Shown: positions 16,859-25,589 of the stretch, piece after piece
Layout: each line of letters opens with the position of its first letter
Position numbering within the stretch: the first letter of the stretch is position 1
Assembly (NCBI GenBank): GCA_023639215.1
Contig: CP097899.1
Coordinates: forward strand, 4,212,001 to 4,276,000
Direction: 5' to 3'
From: Candidatus Pristimantibacillus lignocellulolyticus
Lineage (GTDB): Bacteria; Bacillota; Bacilli; Paenibacillales; Paenibacillaceae
Length of the DNA stretch: 64,000 bases
Translations under genes and position numbers: made by a program
The notes under the pieces: generated by a model
The model's database searches: none
The model's input: the letters and a program-made list of their open reading frames with translations, nothing else
What the model was told of the DNA's origin: nothing

Positions 16859-17341
16859 TTGTCAAGAAAATCGAATAACCCATCAAATGAAACATTACAA
16901 AATTTCGTCAGTCAGATGAGAGGTTTAGGAAATCGAACAGTCTTATATCAACAAGTTGTCGCAACCAAACTAGAATTGAACAATAACGATTACATGTCGA
17001 TCGATATTATGCGTGAAAAAGGTCCAATTACTGCGGGTGAGCTTTCCAAATTATCTGGGCTTACAACAGGCAGCGTTACTGCTTTAATCGATCGATTAGA
17101 AAAACACGGCTATGTTCGACGTGAAAATGATCCTAATGATCGACGAAAAGTGATTATAGTCCCTTTATATGAGGATAATGAAGAAGTAAGTAATGCATAT
17201 CATCCACTACATGAAGCAATGATGGCTTTAGGATCTGAATATACTGCGGAGGAACTTGAACTCATTTCTAGATTTTTAAGAGAAGCTAGTAACGTTATCG
17301 AAACACAAACGGGTTATATAACTGCGAAACCGCGTGATTAG
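16859..17341 (+). CDS. MarR-family transcriptional regulator
   Basis: A 160-aa MarR protein, the only supported plus-strand gene here. Winged-helix region: ITAGELSKLSGLTTGSVTALIDRLEKHGYVRRENDPNDRRKV, seen as GELSKLSGLTTGSVTALIDR and the wing NDPNDRRKV. The start is TTG at 16859 because AAGGAGG lies 8 nt upstream; the longer reading begins with residues unlike the family. It is divergent from the MFS pump and probably represses it and itself through the palindromes in between. Confidence 0.9.
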   Translation: MSRKSNNPSNETLQNFVSQMRGLGNRTVLYQQVVATKLELNNNDYMSIDIMREKGPITAGELSKLSGLTTGSVTALIDRLEKHGYVRRENDPNDRRKVIIVPLYEDNEEVSNAYHPLHEAMMALGSEYTAEELELISRFLREASNVIETQTGYITAKPRD

Positions 17342-17369
17342 AAATAACTTTTATATATAGGTAATGAAT

Positions 17370-17411
17370 AGGACGCTATCCTTTTTATTGATGATAAAGG
17401 AAAGCGTCCTT
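17370..17411. terminator. Bidirectional terminator between marR and proS
   Basis: AGGACGCTATCCTTT and AAAGGAAAGCGTCCTT form an imperfect stem between the convergent marR and proS genes. Flanking T/A runs are present on both sides. Confidence 0.75.
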
Positions 17412-17497
17412 AAAGTGTTTATTGAGATACTTGACGAACTAAAATGGATCAACATTATAACTATTACTTCATTATGTGAAGTGACATGCTATCTTAG

Positions 17498-19213
17498 TTA
17501 TCTTGAAATATTACCGATTACACGTTGAATTGCATCATCAGCAGAAATAAGTTCTTTTGTGATACTTCTACGTTCTACCCACTCTACATTACCATGAATA
17601 GCATCTTTACCAACTACAATGCGATAAGGAATACCAATGAGATCGGAATCTTTGAATGTAACTCCTGGTCGTTCATCACGGTCATCAATAAGTATTTCTA
17701 CCCCATGTTTCTCTAAATGTGTCTCTAATTGCTGGACTAACTGCATTTGAATTTCGTCTTTAGTAGAAATAACTATTATATGAACGTGATATGGTGTTAA
17801 TGCCGTTGGCCAAATGATTCCATGTTCATCATGATGCTGTTCCACGACCGCTGAAAGGATACGGGATACCCCAATACCATAACATCCCATAATCATTGCT
17901 TTATCTCTACCAGATTGATCTAGAAAGGTTGCTGACAATTTTTCGCTATACTTTGTTCCTAATTTGAAGACATGACCGATTTCTATTCCTCGATGTAGTT
18001 GAAGTGTTCCTTGCTCACATCGTGGACATGAATCTCCTTCGACAACATTACGGAAATCTGCTACATGAGTCTGATCTAGATCGCGAGACACATTTACATG
18101 ACGATAGTGGTAATTAGCTACATTTGCTCCTGCTATGCCATCATGAATTGAAAGTACACTTGCATCAATAAGAATTGGAATGTTTAAGCCGATTGGTCCA
18201 ATGTACCCTACTTCTGATTTGATGAACTGCTCGACTTGTTCCTTTTCAGCTAACATGATTGTTTCTGCACTCATATACTGTGATACTTTAATCTCATTGA
18301 CATCATGATCACCACGAACAACAACAGCGACTGGTGCATTATCTACGATGTAAAGTAATGTCTTCAATATTTGACTTGAATCAACCTGTAAAAATTGTAC
18401 GAGTTCATCAATTGTACGTGTATTTGGAGTATGAATCTGCTCTAGTTCGGTTACTAGTAAAGGATTCTGAACGTTTGAAGTTGATGTCTGCTTACTAGCT
18501 TCCGCCTTCTCAAGGTTCGCGGCGTACTCACAACTACTACATGCTGCTATTGTGTCCTCTCCGATGTCAGCTAATGCCATAAATTCATGTGTACCGCCCT
18601 CTCCTCCAATCGCTCCTGCATCAGCCTCTACTGCACGATAATTTAGTCCTATTCTAGTGAAAATTCGATGATATGCATCATACATACTTTGGTAGGAATT
18701 ATCTAGCCCTTCCCAATCTGTATCAAAGGAGTAAGCGTCCTTCATCAAAAATTCTCTACCACGTAGTAATCCGAAGCGTGGTCTACGTTCGTCTCGGAAT
18801 TTCGTTTGGATCTGATAAAGTGTCACAGGTAATTTACGATATGAGTTAATCTCATTACGCACTAGCGAAGTAATAACTTCCTCATGTGTAGGTCCTAGTG
18901 CGAATTCACGATTATGACGGTCGGATATACGCATCAATTCTGGGCCATACACTTCATTCCGTCCAGATTCCTTCCATAACTCAATAGGCTGAATGGCTGG
19001 CATTAATAACTCTTGAGCATCAGATCTGTCCATTTCTTGTCGAATGATGTTTTCAATGCGTTGTAATACTTTTCTGCCAAGTGGTAGGTACGCATATATT
19101 CCTGCAGCTAGCTGACGAATATAACCTGCTCGTACCATAAGTTGATGACTCACTACTTCTGCATCAGAAGGAGACTCTCGTAATGTGGATAGTAATAGTT
19201 TACTTTGTTTCAT
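17498..19213 (-). CDS. proS: Prolyl-tRNA synthetase, bacterial type
   Basis: A 571-aa class II synthetase of the usual bacterial ProRS length with an editing insert. Motif 1 region RKVLQRIENIIRQEMDR, motif 2 TKFRDERRPRFGLLRGREFLMKDAYSF (class II arginine in FRDE and RGREF), insert domain about residues 225-400, motif 3 GCYGIGVSRILSAV, then the anticodon-binding domain. Start ATG at 19213 with a GAGGAG site; the extension to 19315 runs into the T-box terminator and is not coding. It is controlled by a proline T-box leader. Confidence 0.96.
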   Translation of the reverse strand: MKQSKLLLSTLRESPSDAEVVSHQLMVRAGYIRQLAAGIYAYLPLGRKVLQRIENIIRQEMDRSDAQELLMPAIQPIELWKESGRNEVYGPELMRISDRHNREFALGPTHEEVITSLVRNEINSYRKLPVTLYQIQTKFRDERRPRFGLLRGREFLMKDAYSFDTDWEGLDNSYQSMYDAYHRIFTRIGLNYRAVEADAGAIGGEGGTHEFMALADIGEDTIAACSSCEYAANLEKAEASKQTSTSNVQNPLLVTELEQIHTPNTRTIDELVQFLQVDSSQILKTLLYIVDNAPVAVVVRGDHDVNEIKVSQYMSAETIMLAEKEQVEQFIKSEVGYIGPIGLNIPILIDASVLSIHDGIAGANVANYHYRHVNVSRDLDQTHVADFRNVVEGDSCPRCEQGTLQLHRGIEIGHVFKLGTKYSEKLSATFLDQSGRDKAMIMGCYGIGVSRILSAVVEQHHDEHGIIWPTALTPYHVHIIVISTKDEIQMQLVQQLETHLEKHGVEILIDDRDERPGVTFKDSDLIGIPYRIVVGKDAIHGNVEWVERRSITKELISADDAIQRVIGNISR

Positions 19214-19250
19214 AATGCTACACTCCTCAAAATATTTCTTAATAAAGCAC

Positions 19251-19489
19251 AAAAAGACGCATTCGCTAGGGACGAATGCGTCGTGGTACCACCCTAATTT
19301 GATCATGAATTCCATCTTGATCCTTCATTTTATAACGGATAACTCCGATAATGGATGTGCTATGCTCCATTATAGCTCACAAGGTAGGACGTAATTGTAT
19401 CGGATGAAAACTCTTTCAGCTAGCGAGTTTCTCTCTGGTCACCGAATCGAATTAATGAGCCTTGATCATTGCTTTGTACATATTATATT
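19251..19489 (-). promoter_or_regulatory. T-box riboswitch, proline-specific
   Basis: On the minus strand: a Stem I region starting near 19460 (GGCTCA pairing with TGAGC), an AGAGA bulge-type segment, specifier codon CCT for proline at plus 19386-19388, the T-box core AGGGTGGTACCACG at plus 19282-19295, then a terminator GACGCATTCG...CGAATGCGTC with TTTTT (plus 19251-19282). The TGGT core pairs with an ACCA tRNA end, that is, discriminator A as in Bacillus tRNA-Pro. Uncharged tRNA-Pro would favour readthrough into proS. Confidence 0.93.
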
Positions 19490-19495
19490 TTCAAT

Positions 19496-19524
19496 AATAT
19501 AACTGAATTCATATTAAAGGTCAA
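19496..19524 (-). promoter_or_regulatory. Promoter of the proS T-box transcript
   Basis: Minus-strand TTGACC (plus 19519-19524), 17-nt spacer, TATATT (plus 19496-19501), just upstream of Stem I. Confidence 0.75.
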
Positions 19525-19574
19525 TGATGATAATGATGTTTTTTGTCTATAGTTGCAGCTCATGTTAAACAGTA

Positions 19575-20348
19575 TTAAATCCGTTCCATTTTCGTTAGTA
19601 ACGTGCTATTAGCTAACTCACCAATTTTTCTTATTACATGTTCCTCATCACTTAAGATAACCTCATTAGCTAATTCTACTAATTGAGGATGATCTCCAAC
19701 ACATACCGAGTATTTTGCATAGGCAAACATCGAGAGATCATTCGCATCGTTGCCAAATGCTATATAGTCATGAGGCTGTATTCCAAGCGCTTGAATTCCA
19801 GCCCATTTATCAATACCTTGTGGACTAATATCGATAATATTCTCATTACCATGTTTCGAAATGACTACTGGTAACGTCGTAAGTTCCTCCAACAAAGCCT
19901 TATTATTATCGCTGTGTAAGATGACGACTTTAACTAAACCTTCTAAGCTATCTAATGGTTTATTTACAGCTCTTTGCTGTGGATCTAGATTGTTCCGGAT
20001 GGCATAATCTTTCCTAGCGTAATATGCATAGTCCCAACTACTATCGATAAGATAATCTGCGTTATATTTTGCAATAAGTTGCAATAGAGTAACTGTTATC
20101 GCAGGATCAAAAAAGGTAGTGGAAATCTGCAACTTACTGGGAACGACAAATGCCCCATTCCCTCCAATCATCGGATAATGATGCATAGATTGTGGCAAGA
20201 TTGGTAGCAAATCACGTATTGGTCTAGCAGAAGCAAATATAATAGAATGTCCATTGTATTCAAGTCTTTCTATTGCCTGCACCATGAATGGAGATAAAGG
20301 TTCGCCTTTGAAGCAGATCGTTCCATCAAGATCAAATATAAAGTTCAT
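19575..20348 (-). CDS. HAD-superfamily (Cof-type) phosphatase
   Basis: A 257-aa HAD phosphatase of the Cof/IIB type. Motif I FDLDGT with both Asp, motif II ASARP, and motif IV GNDANDLSMFAYAKYSV; the cap lies between residues about 80 and 180. It probably acts on small phosphorylated metabolites. The start at 20348 fits GAGGAT; the ATG at 20357 overlaps the ribosome-binding site. Stands alone. Confidence 0.85.
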   Translation of the reverse strand: MNFIFDLDGTICFKGEPLSPFMVQAIERLEYNGHSIIFASARPIRDLLPILPQSMHHYPMIGGNGAFVVPSKLQISTTFFDPAITVTLLQLIAKYNADYLIDSSWDYAYYARKDYAIRNNLDPQQRAVNKPLDSLEGLVKVVILHSDNNKALLEELTTLPVVISKHGNENIIDISPQGIDKWAGIQALGIQPHDYIAFGNDANDLSMFAYAKYSVCVGDHPQLVELANEVILSDEEHVIRKIGELANSTLLTKMERI

Positions 20349-20450
20349 TAATATCATCCTCTATAATTGCTAATTGTAAATCTTATTCTATTTTTGTTAG
20401 AACGAATGAAAAAAGCAATATGATCCAAAGTGGAACTTATTGCTTCTCGG

Positions 20451-20822
20451 TTAAATTTTATGCAATGAAATGATTTGTTTCGTACGAGGAGTAAGAACTA
20501 CTGTAAGAAGATCTTCTACTTGGAATAACTTATTCTCTCGCTTTGTTATACGAATAGTCATCTCTTTACTGGTAGTCAATCTAATTCTCAAATCTTTCCC
20601 ATAGATAGAGATAACTTCAGCTTGTACAGTCTTTCTAGATGAGCTGTAAAGATCAAGTAATAATAGTGCGCTTAGAACGGTTAGTATAATTCCAAGAATT
20701 AAAAAACCTAAAGCTATCATAATGTTGTTTGCGTTAAATGTAATAAAGGAATAGATAAAACAAATGATAGTTACTACAATCGAAGCATATGTAAGTAATC
20801 TAAAAGAGCTTAAGCGGTTCAT
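20451..20822 (-). CDS. Small membrane protein, unknown
   Basis: A 123-aa protein with two N-terminal membrane helices (about residues 10-30 and 33-55), then a basic soluble domain containing EVISIYGKDLRIRLTTSKEMTIRITK, probably a small beta-barrel as in DUF3592-like proteins. AAAGGAG at 7 nt supports the ATG. A weak hairpin with T-run at about 20413-20444 may end the transcript. Function unknown. Confidence 0.65.
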   Translation of the reverse strand: MNRLSSFRLLTYASIVVTIICFIYSFITFNANNIMIALGFLILGIILTVLSALLLLDLYSSSRKTVQAEVISIYGKDLRIRLTTSKEMTIRITKRENKLFQVEDLLTVVLTPRTKQIISLHKI

Positions 20823-20973
20823 GTCTACTCTCCTTTGACAGTAAAGTACTATATGTATTAGAGGTAAATCATTACTGACTCATTATATGCGACTATATGT
20901 GTGAGGGCAACTATCAATTTAACATTAAAGAAAAGGAAATACACCAGTTGTAACCAGTGTTTTCTCCAAGAAG

Positions 20974-21273
20974 CTAGGTCACCTCTTTATTAAGAAATAC
21001 TAGTTCGCATTCTGGACAGGAAGTTGTTTGAGGGGATATCGTTGTACCACAAGCGGGACATTGCTCTGTCTGTAATTCAATCTGCCCATTATTAGTCATA
21101 TTGGCTGGATTATCTCTATCATTAATTAACTGTTGAACGAGTTGTTTTAATTGATTTACTTCAATTGTTAACTTTGAAGAATCAATAGCACTCGAAACGA
21201 TCCAGTACATTAACATGATGACAAGGCCTAATCCAACTAACCAAGTTAATAAGCTGAGGGTAATTTCCAACAT
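20974..21273 (-). CDS. Membrane protein with C-terminal zinc ribbon, unknown
   Basis: A 99-aa protein: one N-terminal membrane helix (about residues 5-28), a short coiled-coil-like segment (EVNQLKQLVQQLIND), and a zinc ribbon CPACGTTISPQTTSCPECE with four Cys in two CxxC pairs. It faces the cytoplasm if the helix is a simple anchor. AGGAG precedes the ATG. Function unknown. Confidence 0.65.
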   Translation of the reverse strand: MLEITLSLLTWLVGLGLVIMLMYWIVSSAIDSSKLTIEVNQLKQLVQQLINDRDNPANMTNNGQIELQTEQCPACGTTISPQTTSCPECELVFLNKEVT

Positions 21274-21320
21274 AATGTAAGTCTCCTATTCAGATGGCAT
21301 CTAAGTTTTTTTGAATCATT

Positions 21321-21947
21321 TTATTTAATGATGCTAACGTCAACTGGTGAATTAATACGAGCAGTACTTATATCTGTAGCTAGATTAGTAGCTATACCAG
21401 TTACTTGAAATCCGATATTGTTTGTCTTGTGTGCTAATAAAGGAAGAGTACTAGAGTTAAAAACGATTTTATATGAATCGTCATAATATCTCGATAAGAT
21501 AGGTACTACTTCAATTTGCTTAGCCTTCCCATAATTGAACACCGTAATATTACAGTTTCCTTCAACTAAAGAGTCCGTTATTGTTAAATCGCATCGCTCT
21601 TTTTCTATATCTATGACAGAAGTTGAAGATGAAGAGTAAAAAACGGCATAACTCACACCCTTAGTTACTGAAGGAAATATTATCATTAAAAGCACAATGC
21701 ACAATATCGAACGAGAAAATAACTTAGGATACTTCATCATATGTATTTTTTTAAGTAAGATTAGACTAATTAAGACTGCGAAGAATCCTATACTACCAGT
21801 ATAATGCAATCCTGATTCGCCATTCGAATATATAGGAACGTTCAGCCAATGAAACAACTGTTCACCGACTGTGAAGTCAAGATGTGTGGGCAATTGTATT
21901 GCTACACCAATGATGACGATTGCGATAAGAAGTTTAGAATATTTCAA
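21321..21947 (-). CDS. Membrane protein, unknown
   Basis: A 208-aa protein with three predicted membrane helices in the first 110 residues and a C-terminal domain (about 115-208) with two Cys (CDLTITDSLVEGNC) that is probably outside the membrane and beta-rich. Starts with TTG close behind AAGGAGGT. Not recognised. Confidence 0.6.
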   Translation of the reverse strand: MKYSKLLIAIVIIGVAIQLPTHLDFTVGEQLFHWLNVPIYSNGESGLHYTGSIGFFAVLISLILLKKIHMMKYPKLFSRSILCIVLLMIIFPSVTKGVSYAVFYSSSSTSVIDIEKERCDLTITDSLVEGNCNITVFNYGKAKQIEVVPILSRYYDDSYKIVFNSSTLPLLAHKTNNIGFQVTGIATNLATDISTARINSPVDVSIIK

Positions 21948-22024
21948 ATAGACCTCCTTCGAACGTTTAATTCACTCTCACATTCAGAATGAGAACTCAT
22001 TGCTAAAAATAAATATTGAGAGAG

Positions 22025-22264
22025 TTATTTGTTAACAGTCTTACCGTTATTACTTTTTGATGAGACAAAATTCAATCCTTCTTCATCAAGTGATTGTTGG
22101 AGAATGCGAATACCTTTTGGCCCAAATCCATGTAATTGCAATAGTTCTTTACTGCTATGACGGCTAACATCTTCTAGTGTTCGAATATTAGCACCTAATA
22201 GTGCTCTAATGGCAGGCTGCGATAACCCTTTAGGGAGTTGATGATCTGAATATTGTTGACTCAT
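22025..22264 (-). CDS. RpoA C-terminal-domain-like helix-hairpin-helix protein
   Basis: A 79-aa protein whose core LPKGLSQPAIRALLGANIRTLEDVSRHSSKELLQLHGFGPKGIRIL (here split: SQPAIRALLGANIRTLEDV and LLQLHGFGPKG) matches the helix-hairpin-helix fold of the RNA polymerase alpha C-terminal domain. It is a free-standing DNA-binding-type module, found in many Bacillales. Perfect AGGAGGT supports the start. Role unknown, possibly DNA or polymerase binding. Confidence 0.75.
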   Translation of the reverse strand: MSQQYSDHQLPKGLSQPAIRALLGANIRTLEDVSRHSSKELLQLHGFGPKGIRILQQSLDEEGLNFVSSKSNNGKTVNK

Positions 22265-22300
22265 GATAGTACCTCCTATTTATTAATTGAGACGTTACAA

Positions 22301-22516
22301 TTATAGGATAAAATATTTAACGATATAACCAAGTATGCCACCTATGAAGAACAATGCCATACCACTCCCGAATTTCTTGTTGAATTTCTCAGATAAAATA
22401 AGGTCAATAATTAGAGCGATACATATTATTCCTATTCTAATCCATAACGTATTTAGAAATAGAGATGAACCTAACCCAAAACATAACAAATACATTATAG
22501 CTATTAAAACTTTCAT
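22301..22516 (-). CDS. Small membrane protein, unknown
   Basis: A 71-aa very hydrophobic protein with two or three membrane helices and a short cytoplasmic loop SEKFNKKFGSG. GAGGAGTG precedes the ATG. It lies 36 nt upstream of the HhH protein gene on the same strand. Function unknown. Confidence 0.55.
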   Translation of the reverse strand: MKVLIAIMYLLCFGLGSSLFLNTLWIRIGIICIALIIDLILSEKFNKKFGSGMALFFIGGILGYIVKYFIL

Positions 22517-22608
22517 AAAAACACTCCTCTTCTAATGTGAAAATAAAGACTACTTGTATTTAGCAGATGAGTTGTTTCTTCATTCACTGAAACAAATAAT
22601 GGTATTGT

Positions 22609-23061
22609 CTACACTTCAACGTTGCTAGATACTAATTTTCTCTTATCAGTAAAAATTGTAAGTATTGCATCTAATAATGAATACAATATTGTACCAACTA
22701 AGCAAATTCGAAAGAAAATAGAATGACTAAAAATTAAACTCATTTCGAATGATGGACTGAAATATATTAGAAACAGTAAATAAGTAACAGCAGCAGCAAT
22801 AATGTACATTATAATTTTTACTGAAGTTCTCAACACAGTAAAACGTATGCTCATCATAGGTATTAATTTATCAATAAGAATAGAACTCCCTATACCTAAT
22901 GTTAAATAGATCGGAACTACAATGTATAGTAAAGATAACATCATCGACATAAGTGTAGCATTCTCAGTTGGTCCATTGAGCCAAGCCATCCATAGTGAGA
23001 GTAACGGTGAGCATAACAGTGCAGTAACTATTTTTCGAAATACATATTTATATGCTAGCAA
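22609..23061 (-). CDS. Membrane protein, unknown
   Basis: A 150-aa protein with four predicted membrane helices. Start is TTG behind GAGGTGGG. It follows a small 59-aa membrane protein gene (23088-23267) by 26 nt, so the two may be one unit. Not recognised. Confidence 0.55.
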   Translation of the reverse strand: MLAYKYVFRKIVTALLCSPLLSLWMAWLNGPTENATLMSMMLSLLYIVVPIYLTLGIGSSILIDKLIPMMSIRFTVLRTSVKIIMYIIAAAVTYLLFLIYFSPSFEMSLIFSHSIFFRICLVGTILYSLLDAILTIFTDKRKLVSSNVEV

Positions 23062-23087
23062 TTTCCCACCTCGTTACTAAAATTTCT

Positions 23088-23267
23088 TTACTTAATGCGG
23101 TTAGAGCTATCTTTCATCCGCTCCTTTTCTTTTGTAATTTCTATCAATCGATATATTGCTTGCTCAACATTCTTAGAAGTTGAAATTTGTTGTTTAAGTG
23201 CGATGATACAGAAAATGCCTATGGCAATAATGATAATAAGCAACACGACAATTGTTGCATAAAGCAT
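23088..23267 (-). CDS. Small single-pass membrane protein
   Basis: A 59-aa protein starting MLYATIVVLLIIIIAIGIF: one N-terminal membrane helix (about residues 5-24), then a charged cytoplasmic tail with NVEQAIYRLIEITKEKERMK, likely a helix. The start is preceded by GAGGAGGA, one of the best ribosome-binding sites in this stretch, which supports it as a real short gene. Function unknown; such proteins often anchor small regulators. Confidence 0.6.
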   Translation of the reverse strand: MLYATIVVLLIIIIAIGIFCIIALKQQISTSKNVEQAIYRLIEITKEKERMKDSSNRIK

Positions 23268-23464
23268 ATGTGTCCTCCTCCTAGTAAAAGTTACTAGTAT
23301 AGATGGTAAATTAACTAGAATAGATGTTATTTCTCTACGAATGGTATATTTCCATAGTTACATCAAAAATAGAAGTGAATTACACACATTATGTAATCTT
23401 ACAATAATATACATAAAATTGCGTGATAAAAAAGTACTACTTTTTAGCAGAAGTTTTACAGCTT

Positions 23465-23935
23465 CTATAATAATTTGTGCTCCTTGTTTTCTATAAATAT
23501 CTTTAGAGATGTTTGTCTGTAGCGAAGAAATGAACGCATGTAGTATTTGAGGATGAATGCATCAATGAATGAACCAATCCAGCCAAAAGGTGATTGGAAA
23601 TGCAGTATATCTCTAACCAATGTGCCATTAATTTGTGGTTCGAATTCATGTCGATGTGAAAGGTGCTTGAATGCACCTTTCTGCATGACATCTACGAAGT
23701 AATTAGGATAATTATAATCTACAACTTTAGCGGTAAGTTGCTGCCGAATTCCGAGATGACGAGCTTCGAATGTAATCCATTCGTTATGCCCCAACAATCC
23801 AGTTTTTCTTTCTGAAATAATGATTTCTCTAGTAAATGGCCAAACTGTTTTTGTATGTAACTGTATGTCTCTGCTAGAATCAAAACATACTTCAACTGGA
23901 GCAAATATTAGCTTTTCTTCAATAATGGTTATGAT
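23465..23935 (-). CDS. SRPBCC (START-like) protein with apparent ATC start codon
   Basis: A 156-aa SRPBCC-fold protein. The frame begins ITIIEEKLIFAPVEVCFD, the usual opening of the family, and continues to FGWIGSFIDAFILKYYMRSFL. The first ATG/GTG/TTG in frame is TTG at 23797, which would delete 46 conserved residues, and a stop lies just upstream of the ribosome-binding site. AAAGGGG (plus 23944-23950) is 8 nt before ATC at 23935, so ATC is the best start. The family binds hydrophobic ligands; this member's ligand is unknown. A lost ATG in a decaying gene is the alternative. Confidence 0.7.
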   Translation of the reverse strand: MITIIEEKLIFAPVEVCFDSSRDIQLHTKTVWPFTREIIISERKTGLLGHNEWITFEARHLGIRQQLTAKVVDYNYPNYFVDVMQKGAFKHLSHRHEFEPQINGTLVRDILHFQSPFGWIGSFIDAFILKYYMRSFLRYRQTSLKIFIENKEHKLL

Positions 23936-23966
23936 GTCGTTAACCCCTTTCTATATTATGAATCTA

Positions 23967-24392
23967 TTACCTATCTTCCACTACTATCGTTCTTGTAGAT
24001 GTAATGAGCTTAATAAGTACGCCTAAAATTGTTCCGCTAAGTAAACTAAATATCGTGAGAGCTAATTGAGTGAAAAAAATAAAACCAACAAGATAATCGT
24101 CTCCCTGTAGTTTAGTTGAACCTCCAAAAGTTAAGAGAAACAAGAAATAAAGGATTGGACCACTGACAATATTAATAAATGCGATCCCTAAATAATGTTT
24201 GTCATAAGATTTATAGGTAATGTACGCAAATAGACTAGTAATTAGTAAAAATAGAATGAGCATGTAGTTGTAGTGGAGGTTATCATGGTATACAAAGTAG
24301 AATAGCAACTCATTTATCATGATAAATAGCATTGGAGTCAGTAATATCATCACTAGTAATCTCATTACGCTAGTAGCGGTCAATGTTGTCAC
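23967..24392 (-). CDS. Membrane protein, unknown
   Basis: A 141-aa protein with four predicted membrane helices. The listed GTG start overlaps the ribosome-binding site GAGGA; TTG three codons inside (24383) has the better spacing. It starts 4 nt after the stop of the 46-aa gene upstream, so they probably form an operon. Not recognised. Confidence 0.55.
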   Translation of the reverse strand: MTTLTATSVMRLLVMILLTPMLFIMINELLFYFVYHDNLHYNYMLILFLLITSLFAYITYKSYDKHYLGIAFINIVSGPILYFLFLLTFGGSTKLQGDDYLVGFIFFTQLALTIFSLLSGTILGVLIKLITSTRTIVVEDR

Positions 24393-24395
24393 TCC

Positions 24396-24536
24396 TCAAT
24401 TGTTACGAAACTGATCTCGCTGATCTTGATCTCGCTGCATAGCCTCTTTCACATAATCTCTCCTTGGAATTCGGCTGCTTATATCAAGTAATAATACGAT
24501 GATAATTAATAGTAGTAAAATAATGATAAATTGCAT
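24396..24536 (-). CDS. Small single-pass membrane protein
   Basis: A 46-aa protein beginning MQFIIILLLLIIIVLLL, one membrane helix followed by a charged tail RRDYVKEAMQRDQDQRDQ. GGAGAGG precedes the ATG at 9 nt. It ends 3 nt before the downstream membrane protein gene. Same layout as the 59-aa protein at 23088. Function unknown. Confidence 0.5.
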   Translation of the reverse strand: MQFIIILLLLIIIVLLLDISSRIPRRDYVKEAMQRDQDQRDQFRNN

Positions 24537-24614
24537 ATGAGTACACCTCTCCATTCCTCTTAATATAATTAGGTGTCATAACTATAGACGTAATAATGGT
24601 AAATTTGTTTCAAA

Positions 24615-24666
24615 ATAACAAACACACCTAGCTAAGTATAATTGGTTAGTTAGGTGTGTTTGTTAT
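24615..24666 (-). terminator. Long hairpin after a VOC-protein gene
   Basis: Arms 24615-24635 and 24646-24666 pair over 21 bp with one mismatch. On the minus strand the 3' arm ends in TTTGTTATTTTG, giving a moderate T-run. It ends the transcript of the VOC gene at 24721. Confidence 0.75.
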
Positions 24667-24720
24667 AAGTAGTATGTAGTTAGTTAGTGTCTCTCTAAGC
24701 ATATTGAACGATAAAGATAA

Positions 24721-25155
24721 TTATTCAATAATTAGCATGTCCTGTTCATCAAACTTCCAATGTTCCGAATAAGCAACTTCCCAATAGAAACCATTAGGGT
24801 CAGCGAAATATCCGCTATAACCTCCCCAAAATACTAAACGAGGGGTTTTCACAATCGTTGCACCCGCTGCTTCTGCCTTTTTCATAATGTTATCTACTTC
24901 TGCTTGAGACTTAGCATTGTAGGCTAACGTAAGGCCTGAGAAGCCAGTTGCTATTGGTGGCTGCTCTTCATTAATATCTTTAGCTAACTCCTCTAATGAG
25001 TACAATGATAACCTAGTACCGCCATTATTGAAAAATACAATGCCAGGATTTTCTTCACTTACTGTAGTCTCGAAGCCCAATCCATCACGATAAAACTCTA
25101 AAGATTCTTTTATGTTTCGCACACCAAGTGTAATTAGATTAATTCTGTTCATCAT
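24721..25155 (-). CDS. VOC/glyoxalase-fold protein
   Basis: A 144-aa vicinal-oxygen-chelate protein with two beta-alpha-beta-beta-beta repeats: RINLITLGVRNIKESLEFYRDGLGF at the start, and the second repeat ending YFADPNGFYWEVAYSEHW. Members include dioxygenases, glyoxalases and drug-binding resistance proteins; this one's ligand is unknown. Starts 12 nt after the VanZ-like gene stop region. Confidence 0.8.
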   Translation of the reverse strand: MMNRINLITLGVRNIKESLEFYRDGLGFETTVSEENPGIVFFNNGGTRLSLYSLEELAKDINEEQPPIATGFSGLTLAYNAKSQAEVDNIMKKAEAAGATIVKTPRLVFWGGYSGYFADPNGFYWEVAYSEHWKFDEQDMLIIE

Positions 25156-25166
25156 TATCCCTGCCT

Positions 25167-25589
25167 TTAATTAATAGAGTTTGTAATCCTTGTACGATTC
25201 GATATAAATAATACATATCCTATTAAGAAACCTATGCTGTTCAAAAGATAGTCATCTACATCTAGGCTACCTCTACGCAATAATAATTGGGAAAGTTCCA
25301 TTATTGTTAATCCAATAAGAAAAATTGCTAGAAGAAATATTAGTTTCTTATTAATGAGGATAGGAAGTAATATGCCAAACGGAACAAAAACAATAATGTT
25401 TCCGATAATATTGATTAAGAGTGGTTTGCTGAACAATGGATAAAGTTGAAACATTTCAATAATAGTTGTTAAAGGAATTAGATTGTATTGATAGTGTAGT
25501 TGTGGAGACCTACCAAACCCAAAGAGCATCCAATAAACAAGTAACAACAAATACATGATTAATAGAATTAAAGGATATTTAGCTTTCAT
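25167..25589 (-). CDS. VanZ-family membrane protein
   Basis: A 140-aa protein with about four helices. Family marks are LLLVYWMLFGFGR, NIIGNIIVFVPFGILLPIL and ELSQLLLRRGSLDVDDYLLNSIGFLIGYV. VanZ proteins can raise glycopeptide tolerance, but most members are of unknown role. It overlaps the RidA gene upstream by 11 nt, which implies co-translation. Confidence 0.85.
   Translation of the reverse strand: MKAKYPLILLIMYLLLLVYWMLFGFGRSPQLHYQYNLIPLTTIIEMFQLYPLFSKPLLINIIGNIIVFVPFGILLPILINKKLIFLLAIFLIGLTIMELSQLLLRRGSLDVDDYLLNSIGFLIGYVLFISNRTRITNSIN

Noticed and set aside
20930..20970. Short ACACCAG/CAGTGT pairing as terminator
   Set aside because: Only 4-bp contiguous pairing with two mismatches; too weak to call.
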